Origin: Thermomicrobiales bacterium
GTDB lineage: Bacteria; Chloroflexota; Chloroflexia; Thermomicrobiales; CFX8
Assembly (NCBI GenBank): GCA_037045155.1
Contig: JBAOIG010000003.1
Location: 434,001 to 498,000 of the forward strand
Reading direction: 5' to 3'
DNA length: 64,000 nt
Positions 8,518-16,484 of the stretch are shown one piece after another (the first letter of the stretch is position 1; each line of letters opens with the position of its first letter). Below the pieces are notes generated by a model. That model ran no database searches, had not been told where the DNA came from, and saw only the letters and a list, made by a program, of their open reading frames with translations. Both the position numbers and the translations under genes were made by a program.

Positions 8518-9227
8518 GAGCCATCCATCCGTTCCAGCATACCCGCAACGATCTGCCGCAACTCTAGCTGTTGGTGACGAACTGGGTCGTGGGCATCGAG
8601 CGGCACCATGTCGAAAGGACGCACAAAGCGTTCATATTCGGCAATGACCCGCTGTTGGAATTGCAGAAATGATCCCAGCGGCCCGCGGACGCCGGCCCGT
8701 TCGTCGGCCTCTTCGATCGTTGCCTCTCCCGCGATCCCCATTACGCGGTCGATCGACGTCTCCGCGTCGATTCGCAGGTAGATCGAGAGGTCGGGGCGCA
8801 CTGCAAAGCCGTACAAGTTGAGGATCCAGTCCGCATCGACGCCTCGGGCGATGTCCCGCGCGAAGGCTGTGCAGACGTAGCGGTCGGCCAGCACAACGTA
8901 GCCACCGCGAAGCGCCGGTATTACCTCAACTTCCTGACGCTCGGCCATGTCGATTGCGTGGAGGATCGAATACGTGCGCGCAGTCAGCGTCCGCTGGCGG
9001 CGTGCCTCAGCGATCGTTCGTGAGACGAGTTTGGACGAGTTCCATGCGGTTCTCACGACGCCGTAACCTTGGACTCGAAGCCAGGTGTCCAGCAGATCCA
9101 GCTGAGTCTCGCGACCAGCGCCATCGACTCCATCGACGGTAATGAGCACCCCGGGATACTGATGATGTACCCAGGACGAAGGGTACGCGGGATCGAGGTG
9201 GCTAAGAGACCAGCTGGCGATCGTCAT
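8514..9227 (-). CDS. Thymidylate-kinase-like P-loop protein B (Walker A Arg variant)
   Basis: 237 residues from the ATG at 9227, which overlaps the upstream stop as ATGA; longer upstream extensions would run through the phosphoesterase gene. The P-loop reads VDGVDGAGRETQ (G33 to T41), with Arg39 for Lys and Glu40 for Ser/Thr, so it departs further from Walker A than copy A. ADRYVCTAFARDIARG (D115-R116-Y117) matches copy A. The region that binds dTMP in true kinases is altered (SILHAIDMAERQ). It may bind nucleotide weakly or be non-catalytic, perhaps as a heteromer with copy A. Confidence 0.75.
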   Translation of the reverse strand: MTIASWSLSHLDPAYPSSWVHHQYPGVLITVDGVDGAGRETQLDLLDTWLRVQGYGVVRTAWNSSKLVSRTIAEARRQRTLTARTYSILHAIDMAERQEVEVIPALRGGYVVLADRYVCTAFARDIARGVDADWILNLYGFAVRPDLSIYLRIDAETSIDRVMGIAGEATIEEADERAGVRGPLGSFLQFQQRVIAEYERFVRPFDMVPLDAHDPVRHQQLELRQIVAGMLERMDGS

Positions 9228-10090
9228 CCCGAGCGTCTCTTCTCTTTGGCGCGAACTGTTGTATCGACCAGTATGCGTGGTGGCTTGTCGGCTAGTGAGT
9301 GGAACGTTGCTCGCAGCTGACCACGACGCTCGATATCGTACGACAGCAGGCCGACTTCCTTGCCCGGTGAGCGATCGAGCAGGGACGGCGCGTTGACGAC
9401 CGCCATCGTTCGTCCATCGCGGCACAGTTCCCAGGCGTGCACGCGGTGTAGATGGGCGCAAAGCACGAGATCGACGCCAGCGGTCATCAGCTCATCCAGG
9501 ATATCGCCAGCGTTTGGCAGGATGTCTCCCTCTTTCACCTTCTTGCCCGGCACCGGCAGGAGGGAGCGATGCGTACAGAACACACGCGTCAGCTTCGACG
9601 AAGAGCCTTCAAGGAACGCAATGCCACGGCGCAGCGATTCATCCGGAATAACGGGCTCGCTATCGAGGCCGACGATGCACAGCTCTCGGGTGCGATCGAA
9701 GAAATCAACATCGTCGAAGAACTCAAGAAACGGTGTTGCCTTGTCGCTTGATGTCGCGGGGTCGTCAATAGCCGTATCCGGCGCTTCGAGGAAGTAGTTG
9801 AGGTCTGAATCCGCCGGACGTAACGGACCCGTTCCGCCGGCCAGGTAATCGCGATTGCCCGGGATCGCTCGCACGCGATCCATCCCGTAGGAGGCCAGAA
9901 AATCGATGACTGGAACGAACTGCTTGTGTAATCCATTTCGCGACAGGTCTCCGGTGACGAGGATCAGATCGGGCAGAAGCTCGTCCATTAGACGCCGCAC
10001 GAGATCCAGGCCGATATCGCACTCGGGGCCGGGTGCGTAATGGAAATCGGAAAGTTGCACGATACGCAGGGTATTGCTCGCTCTCGTCAC
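9224..10090 (-). CDS. Metallophosphoesterase, Icc/CpdA-like, GNR variant; first gene of the polyphosphate operon
   Basis: 288 residues of the class III phosphodiesterase/Icc type: QLSDFHYAP, VTGDLSRNG, IPGNRDY, CTHRSL and AHLHRVHAW. The catalytic His of GNHD is Arg (R80), and the last block begins AHLH rather than GHxH; the other metal ligands are present. This may change chemistry or abolish turnover. It is the promoter-proximal gene of the minus-strand operon and diverges from ppk1 across 227 bp (10091-10317), where I see no convincing -35/-10 pair on either strand, only weak TATCAT- and TACTAT-type elements. Confidence 0.83.
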   Translation of the reverse strand: MTRASNTLRIVQLSDFHYAPGPECDIGLDLVRRLMDELLPDLILVTGDLSRNGLHKQFVPVIDFLASYGMDRVRAIPGNRDYLAGGTGPLRPADSDLNYFLEAPDTAIDDPATSSDKATPFLEFFDDVDFFDRTRELCIVGLDSEPVIPDESLRRGIAFLEGSSSKLTRVFCTHRSLLPVPGKKVKEGDILPNAGDILDELMTAGVDLVLCAHLHRVHAWELCRDGRTMAVVNAPSLLDRSPGKEVGLLSYDIERRGQLRATFHSLADKPPRILVDTTVRAKEKRRSG

Positions 10091-10317
10091 AGGGATTGCC
10101 GCTCGACCTCTTCATGATACGCGGGATCGAACTCGATCGCAGGAACCACCGTCGATTCACGTTCGTTGCCGGCCAGAGGAGGTCGAAACTGTTCGAACAA
10201 CCGGCAGGGGCGATCGACGTTGCGATACTATTCGTACGCAGGCTCAGCCAGTGTCGAACGCTCCGTGACGAGGCGCTGCGGTCGCGCGATTGGTGGAGCC
10301 GTCGGGGATTCGCGCCG

Positions 10318-12483
10318 ATGAAGACGAAACGACATCGTAACGTGGCAACGCGACACCGCGAGCGGTCGAGCACGAGCGCGCTGCGATCGCCAGATCTCTA
10401 TCTCAATCGCGAGCTGAGCTGGCTCGAGTTCAATCGCCGCGTGCTGGAGGAATCGCTCGACGAGCGTAACCCTCTGCTGGAGCGCGTGAAGTTCCTTGCG
10501 ATCTTCTCCTCCAACCTCGATGAGTTCTTCATGATCCGCGTCGCTGGCATCGTGGGACAGGTGCGCGCCGGAGACGACACAGCCGCGCGCGACGGGCTGT
10601 CGCCGGCCGAGCAATTGGCCGCGATCAAGCTTCTGGTCACCGAAATGTCGGTGCGACAGCGTCTCTGCTGGCATGAAGAGATCGTGCCGGCTCTGCGTGA
10701 GCATGGCATCTTCATCGAAGACTATTCTCGCCTCACCGGGCGGGATCGCAAGGCGCTCACTCGATACTTTGAGCGGCAGATCTTCCCGATCCTGACACCG
10801 TTGGCAGTCGATTCGGGCCACCCATTCCCACATATCTCCAATCGGAGCCTGAATCTCCTGATCGTCGTGGAGGACGAGCGGGGAAGCCATATCGCGAGAA
10901 TGAAGATTCCGTCGATCTTGCCGCGATTCGTCGCGGTTCCCGATGCCGACGGGAACCTGCCAGTCTCCTCACGCAGGAAGCAGCGCTTCGTGATGGTGGA
11001 GGAGATCATCGAGGCGAATCTTGACCAGCTTTTCCCTGGCAAGACTATCCGCAGCAGCCATTCATTCCGCGTGATCCGCGATGCCGATTTCGAGATCGCA
11101 GCGAGCACCGGCGACAGCCTCCTGAAGGTAATCGAGCGTGAGCTGGACCAGCGGCTCTTCGGCTTTCCGGTCCGTCTTTCCGTCGAGTCGTCGATGCCAG
11201 AGGATCTGCGGCACTGGCTCGCTGCTCAACTCAGCGCCTCTCCAGAGGATGTCTACGTGCTCGACCGCCCACACGGCATGGCGGATCTGATGAAGCTGTA
11301 CTCTGTAGATCGACCCATGCTCAAAGACAAGCCGTTCGTGCCGCGCTATCCCGAGGTCCTCAGCCAGCACGAGTCGATCTTTGAGGCGATACGGCACCAG
11401 GATGTCCTCCTCTACCATCCCTATGATTCGTTCACGCCAGTGGTCGACTTCGTGAGGCAGGCGGCCAGTGATGGCGATGTGGTGGCGTTCAAGCAGACGC
11501 TGTACCGGGTCGGAGCACACTCGCCGTTGGTCGATGCTCTCATGGAAGCGCGCGACGACGAGACACAGATCGCAGTGCTGGTCGAGCTGCGGGCCCGATT
11601 CGACGAGGAGAGCAATATCAACTGGGCTCGGTCGATGGAGGCGGAGGGCATCCACGTCGCCTACGGTCTGCAGCAGCTGAAAACGCACTGCAAGGTGGCG
11701 ACTGTCGTCCGGCGCGAAGGGGATGATCTGAGGCAGTACGTGCATCTCGGGACGGGCAACTACAACGTCGCGACATCTCGTATCTACACGGATCTCGGCC
11801 TGATGACCTGCGACCCGGATATTGCCGCTGATGTCGCCGACATCTTCAACTTTCTGACGGGCTACTCAAACCAGTCTGAGTACAGGAAGCTGCTCGTCGC
11901 GCCGGTCAACCTGCGTTCGCGACTCATCGATCTGATCGAGCGCGAGATGGAGCACGGATCCAAAGGCCGCATCATCCTCAAGGCAAACGCGCTGTCCGAC
12001 TACTGGATCGCTGAGGCGCTCTATCGCGCCGCACAGGCCGGCGTGAAGATCGACCTGATCATTCGCGGAATCTGCGTCTTGCGCCCCGGCCTCCCCGGAA
12101 TCAGCGAAAATATCCGGGTCATCAGCATTGTCGGACGATTCCTGGAGCATGTCCGGCTGTTCTATTTCCAGCATGCGGGCGCGGATGGCTCCGAATGCAT
12201 GTATGCCGGCAGCGCCGATCTGATGCGGCGGAATCTGGATTACCGTGTCGAAATCCTGTTTCCAATCGAGGATCGCTCGATTCTCGAGCGGCTCCGTGAC
12301 GGCATTCTGGAGCTTCAGCTGCACGATAACGTCCGCGCAAGGCAATTGCAGCGGGATGGATCGTATGTGCGCCTCACTCCGAAAGACGGCGAAGCCGCGC
12401 TCGATTCCCAGCTCGTCCACTTGAATTACGAGCCCAGCGCCGCCGCGCGCGCGTTCATCACCGCGCGACAGGACCCCGATTAG
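10318..12483 (+). CDS. ppk: Polyphosphate kinase 1
   Basis: 721 residues from the ATG at 10318; an open frame extends further upstream but the family begins near YLNRELSWLEFNRR. PPK1 reversibly transfers the ATP gamma-phosphate to polyphosphate. Visible are the N-domain NLDEFFMIRVAG, KQTLYR, ELRARFDEE, the autophosphorylated His in LKTHCKV (H457), HLGTGNYN, and the second conserved His in GRFLEHVRL (H611). Length is typical. It faces away from the CHAD/CYTH operon, and its stop overlaps the convergent small coiled-coil gene by 4 bp. This gene defines the locus as polyphosphate metabolism. Confidence 0.97.
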   Translation: MKTKRHRNVATRHRERSSTSALRSPDLYLNRELSWLEFNRRVLEESLDERNPLLERVKFLAIFSSNLDEFFMIRVAGIVGQVRAGDDTAARDGLSPAEQLAAIKLLVTEMSVRQRLCWHEEIVPALREHGIFIEDYSRLTGRDRKALTRYFERQIFPILTPLAVDSGHPFPHISNRSLNLLIVVEDERGSHIARMKIPSILPRFVAVPDADGNLPVSSRRKQRFVMVEEIIEANLDQLFPGKTIRSSHSFRVIRDADFEIAASTGDSLLKVIERELDQRLFGFPVRLSVESSMPEDLRHWLAAQLSASPEDVYVLDRPHGMADLMKLYSVDRPMLKDKPFVPRYPEVLSQHESIFEAIRHQDVLLYHPYDSFTPVVDFVRQAASDGDVVAFKQTLYRVGAHSPLVDALMEARDDETQIAVLVELRARFDEESNINWARSMEAEGIHVAYGLQQLKTHCKVATVVRREGDDLRQYVHLGTGNYNVATSRIYTDLGLMTCDPDIAADVADIFNFLTGYSNQSEYRKLLVAPVNLRSRLIDLIEREMEHGSKGRIILKANALSDYWIAEALYRAAQAGVKIDLIIRGICVLRPGLPGISENIRVISIVGRFLEHVRLFYFQHAGADGSECMYAGSADLMRRNLDYRVEILFPIEDRSILERLRDGILELQLHDNVRARQLQRDGSYVRLTPKDGEAALDSQLVHLNYEPSAAARAFITARQDPD

Positions 12484-12686
12484 CTGTCTGAGAGCATATC
12501 CGGCTGGTCGGCTTCCTCTGGCTCCGGCAGCCGGCCGGCGCGACGAAGCAGCCCGAGTAGTTCTCGTTCGCGCTGGCTGAGTGTTGCGCGAGCACGCTCG
12601 AGATCGTCCAGCGCCTCGGCCAGACGCCGTTCAGCGGCCGCGATCTCGTGGTTCAGGCCGGCCTCGTCTTCCGGGTTGTTCATCAC
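12480..12686 (-). CDS. Small coiled-coil protein, paralogue of the one at 7452
   Basis: 68 residues. One amphipathic helix (AERRLAEALDDLERAR to RERELLGLLRRAGRLP) is followed by a short acidic tail. It aligns without gaps with the helix of the 105-residue protein in the polyphosphate operon, sharing AER-LA-AL-D, ARA, RE and GLL. The ATG overlaps the upstream CitE-like stop (ATGA) and its stop overlaps the ppk stop on the other strand. No known family recognised. The repeated pairing with ppk-linked genes suggests a shared, polyphosphate-related role; this is inference. Confidence 0.7.
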   Translation of the reverse strand: MMNNPEDEAGLNHEIAAAERRLAEALDDLERARATLSQRERELLGLLRRAGRLPEPEEADQPDMLSDS

Positions 12687-13523
12687 GTCGTGATCCCGGC
12701 GCGCTGGAGGAGCGATCGCGCCCGTTCTGCAACGGGTGGATCGACCATCTGACCATCCACCTCGACTGCGCCGACCCCCTCCGCGACCGCGGCATCGAAG
12801 GCTGCGACAATTCGAGCGGCCTGTTCCGTTTCGGCCGGGGAGGGTGTGTATGCGGCATGGATGACGGGAATCTGGGCCGGGTGGATCGCGAACTTGCCGT
12901 CAAAGCCCATCGCGGCGGCAGTGGCGCAGTCGCGCGTCAGGATCCCAAGATCCCGGAATTCAGGGCAGATCGCATCCCACGCGGCGATGCCAGCCGCGCG
13001 AGCCGCCAGCAGAATCTGCCAACGAGCGGCGTCAAGCTCGTGACCCTCGGGCGTGCGTCGCATGCCCAAGGCCGCACTCAGGTCCTCACCGCCGAGAAAC
13101 AACCCCGTAACCCCCCGAGCGTTCGCTAACTCTTCCGCGTGTAGCACTGCTCGTGGCGTCTCGACATTGACGATGATTTCCCGGCCGGCCGCTGCATCAC
13201 AGACCGATGCGAGCTCAATTGCCCGATCTACCTTCGGGACGACGACACCGACATCCCCGTACATGGCGATAACCTGCAAATCGAGGTCCACCTGTTGAAA
13301 GCGCGGGGGCGTGATTCGCACGTAGCGGCGGACGGGTGAGTTGGCCGGCCATGCCGCGAGAGCGCTGGCCACCATCTCCCTCGCCGCAGCTTTTCTGTGC
13401 GACCGGGACACTGTCCTCCAGGTCAAAGACGATGGCGTCGGCGCCACGGTCGGCTGCCTTTGCAAGCATTGCCGCTCGATGACCGGGAACGAACAGCAGC
13501 GACCGTGGAAGCCAGCCTGACAT
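12683..13523 (-). pseudogene. CitE/HpcH-like lyase (HpcH/HpaI aldolase superfamily), broken by one frameshift
   Basis: The N-terminal part (ATG 13523: SLLFVPG, ADAIVFDLEDSVPVAQK) is in one frame. The rest (AAAREMVASALAAW, VVVPKV, GLFLGGEDLSAALG, KFAIHPAQIPVIHAAY) is in another. The break is at a run of four bases (13391-13394, AAAA on the coding strand); removing one A restores a continuous ~279-residue CitE-like protein. Such proteins cleave or condense citramalyl- or malyl-type CoA thioesters. The metal ligand region LFLGGEDL is intact. It starts 5 bp after the CBS gene and overlaps the next gene, so the operon is otherwise orderly. It may be a sequencing error rather than decay. Confidence 0.8.
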
Positions 13524-13528
13524 GTCGA

Positions 13529-14008
13529 TTACGAGCCCGGCGGTTCGCGCTCGAGGATGATCGACTTGCCGCCGCACTTCGGGCAGACACTGAGCCGCTC
13601 GAAGCCACGCGTGTAGTAACCACACGCTTCGCACGACCATCGCGTCAGCGCGAATAGACGCACGAGATCGGAGCGGGACACGATGCCGGTCACTCGACCG
13701 TCGAGTACGACGGGGACGCGCCGGACATGCTGGCTCGTCAGAATCTGGGCGACGGCTTCGGCGTCCGTATCTTCGCTGACAGTGACGACGTCGCGCGTCA
13801 TGATGTCGCCGACAGTCTGGCCCTCCTTGGCGATGATGTCGTACTCAGTCACCAGGCCGACCAGCCGGCCATCTTCGACGACAGGCATCCCCGAGATACG
13901 CTGGGTGAATAGCGTCCTTGCCGCCGACTCCGTTGTGGTGTCAGAAGTGACGGTGATGATATCGCGAGTCATGATCTCGCCGACGATGATGCGTGTGGCG
14001 GTCGACAT
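13529..14008 (-). CDS. CBS-domain pair protein with C-terminal zinc ribbon
   Basis: 159 residues from the ATG at 14008, with AAGGAG nine bases upstream. Two CBS motifs (VGEIMTRDIITV, GMPVVEDGRLVGLVTEYDII; then VGDIMTRDVVTV, RVPVVLDGRVTGIVSRSDLV) fill most of the protein. A C-terminal ribbon follows with two Cys pairs, CEAC and CPKC. Tandem CBS pairs usually bind adenine nucleotides (AMP, ATP, SAM). The ribbon may bind zinc. It is probably cotranscribed with the CitE-like and small coiled-coil genes. The effector is unknown. Confidence 0.85.
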   Translation of the reverse strand: MSTATRIIVGEIMTRDIITVTSDTTTESAARTLFTQRISGMPVVEDGRLVGLVTEYDIIAKEGQTVGDIMTRDVVTVSEDTDAEAVAQILTSQHVRRVPVVLDGRVTGIVSRSDLVRLFALTRWSCEACGYYTRGFERLSVCPKCGGKSIILEREPPGS

Positions 14009-14175
14009 CCGATCGTCTCCTTCGTCCTGCCTGCTCTTCAGGCGTCCAGGTAAAGCGACGGAGAAAGGGGCGTTGGGTCCGCCGCTGATCCCTCCGATCG
14101 ACGCCATACGCCCGTGCGATACCTGAATCATGAATCATTGCCGCGCCGGGGGCAAGGCCTTGGCGCAGCACGTCA

Positions 14176-15397
14176 CTATCCTCCGTTCGTGCTGTCGGCG
14201 AGCGTGGCGCGGGCTTTCATGATGCTCTCGTGCATCAACGCGAGCATTTCCTCGCGAAGGCTTCGCGCAGCGTGAGCGACATCGTCGAGGATCTGGGTAA
14301 GCGGTCGCGGGTCGTCAGCCAGGATATCGCCGGTAATATCGTGAAGACGCGCTCGGAATGCGAGATCGAAGATCGCGACGCACGATACGGAGCGCCCTGT
14401 TGTCCTCACCGAGGCCGGCACTCTCGATTTCCGACCGAAGCTCACGGATGCGCACAGGCAGCGTCGCGACCTCACTGACAGCAGCGCGGGCGCGCACCTG
14501 TGGCTCGATAGCGATCGCCCACCTGTCCACGAGCTCGAATGCGCTATCGGCACCCTCGGCGCGTGCGCTGATGATCGCCGCGACACGCCCCGGCTCTGGC
14601 GGCGGTGGTGGGGTCGTCGAGAGGAATGGACGATGCTCCTCTCCCCAGAAATGGAAGCAGGCACAGCTCAGCCTGAAGTAATAGATCGCCGAAATGAGGT
14701 TGTCTCGCGGTGTCACGGGTAACGCGTCGATTCGCGCGAGCGCGCCGATGACTCTGCTTTCCGGCAGGCCGGCGAACAGGCTGCCGGGGTGTGGAGGAAT
14801 CGTCACGACTTCGGCTCGATCGACAGTGGCGCGTCTGCCGGTGGTGACCCGTTGTAGCAGAACATCGCTCATCTGCGAATCCGGGGAAACGAATACCCCG
14901 CGCACAATCCGTGGCGTGCTGAGTCCATGCGCCGCAACCGCGTCGACGACGATCTTGTGTGCCGCTCCGCCCAACTGGAGCAGGTTGCTGACGATTTCCG
15001 CGCTGACCTGACTCGGCCTGATCCGATCGGGCGCGAACTTCGCGTCGACTGCCTGAAGAACAGGCCCGCCGTCACCGCTCTGCGTGCCGAGCAGCAGGAA
15101 ATCAGGATTCTCGAGATGATGCAGGTTGGCCTCGCGCGAGACCTCGGCGACGTCGTCGAGCCGCAAAATGTCGAGAATCTCAAACGGTTCATCGTGTGGA
15201 ACCGGCCAAGTCCTCCCGACAGAATTTCGTAACGCTTCATCGGAGCGGATCGCCCAACGGTCGCCGATGTGGCGGCTGGCGCCGCCCCGGTCGCTCCAGA
15301 TCATGACCTGGCGGTCAAGCGCGGCGGAGAGCAAGTTGCCGCCGGGCAGATGGAAGGACTCGACATTCTCGTGGTTATCGGCTCGTCGGGTCGTCAT
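14176..15397 (-). pseudogene. Unknown protein with PD-(D/E)XK-like signature, broken by one frameshift
   Basis: From the ATG at 15397 one frame runs to ~14400; the continuation (FDLAFRARLHDITGDI, DPRPLTQILDDVAHAARSL) is in another frame to the stop at 14176. The switch lies at ~14370-14450, possibly at the GGG of the sequence coding DNRALR. The reconstructed product is ~400 residues. I recognise no named family. NPDFLLLG followed ~17 residues later by LQAVDAKF resembles the PD-x(n)-(D/E)xK core of restriction-like nucleases, next to a helix-rich C-terminus. Its 5' end overlaps the ureohydrolase by 23 bp. The nuclease idea is tentative. Confidence 0.55.
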
Positions 15398-16481
15398 CCT
15401 GGCTGGATTCTCCTGCCTGACCGTGGCGCCCTGCATCATCGGTTGCCGCAACGACACCCGCCATCGCATAGAGGAAGATGTACATCATGATCCAGTGCAA
15501 CTTCATCGCGTCGAACGGTACCGCCATGAACGCGATGCCGCCAAATCTGGCCCGGCCGGCTGCCCTGCCAATCTCGTATGCACCCCAGCACACCTCGGCA
15601 ACGTGCAGGCCAAGCGGTTCGTCGCCGAAGTCCCCGGTCGCGCCCATGTCCAGCACGTCGGGATCGACTGCTACCCAGACACGATCTGCGCCGTCGATCT
15701 GGGGACGCACGACCGACGCGATCCATTCCTCGAACCCTTCGCGACGGGCGCGCGCGATCTGCCAGTAGGTGAAGATGTTCTCGCGACGCGCCCCTTTGGC
15801 CACGAAGCGGTCGATCACCTCCCGGTCGTTGCGCGGGCCGCGCAAGCCGATATGGGTATAGCGCGCAGGCTCGACGTTGGGCAGATCGAGGATCCGACGC
15901 GCCCAGGTGGAACCCCAACGCGGCATCCTCGGATCATCTTCGTCGATCTCACCCGTCAGGTTATCGTGGTGCGCGTCGAAATTGATGACAGTGACGGGTC
16001 CCCTCGCCTCCTCGGCGATCGCCTTGAGCACCCCCCAGGTCGATGGGCCGGAATTGCCGCCCAGCGTGAACGGTATCGCTCCTGCCCGGACGATCTCCTT
16101 TACACGAGCGATGGTGGTGTCGAATGTCACGGCATGATCGTTCGAGATTTCGACATCCCCATAATCCATGAGCCGCAGTCGCTCGAATACGTCAATGTCG
16201 AGCTCAGGGAGGTAGCCGCCGTACTTGACTGAGTTGGTCCGAAAGGTGCTCGGCGTCAGGTTCGTGCCGAAGTAGTTCGAGCCGGCCGCGCCGATTCGCG
16301 AGTCGGGCACCGGCGCCTGCCAGGGGACGCCAAGGAAGACGATATCGGCGCCGGCAAGATCTCCCGCTGACCGGGCAGGAGGAGATCCGAAAAGCGTCGG
16401 GACACTCCCATAGTGCCGGGGGAGCTGCATTGACACCACCGGATCGGACGGCCGGCGCGGCCACCTGACTGAATCGTTCAT
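15375..16481 (-). CDS. Ureohydrolase-family protein (agmatinase/arginase-like), atypical metal site
   Basis: 368 residues. Family blocks are LGGNSGPST, INFDAHHDN and AVDPDVLDMG. The DAHxD and DxD ligands of the dimanganese centre are present, but the first-ligand block, normally GGDH/GGEH, reads GGNS: the His is Ser and the acidic residue is Asn. The SHGT block is also replaced (RWGST). So this is probably a divergent ureohydrolase with one metal or a different substrate; agmatinase should not be assumed. The gene starts 3 bp after the glycosyltransferase stop. The C-terminal ~25 residues are polar and probably disordered. Confidence 0.75.
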   Translation of the reverse strand: MNDSVRWPRRPSDPVVSMQLPRHYGSVPTLFGSPPARSAGDLAGADIVFLGVPWQAPVPDSRIGAAGSNYFGTNLTPSTFRTNSVKYGGYLPELDIDVFERLRLMDYGDVEISNDHAVTFDTTIARVKEIVRAGAIPFTLGGNSGPSTWGVLKAIAEEARGPVTVINFDAHHDNLTGEIDEDDPRMPRWGSTWARRILDLPNVEPARYTHIGLRGPRNDREVIDRFVAKGARRENIFTYWQIARARREGFEEWIASVVRPQIDGADRVWVAVDPDVLDMGATGDFGDEPLGLHVAEVCWGAYEIGRAAGRARFGGIAFMAVPFDAMKLHWIMMYIFLYAMAGVVAATDDAGRHGQAGESSQDDDPTSR

Positions 16482-16484
16482 GCC

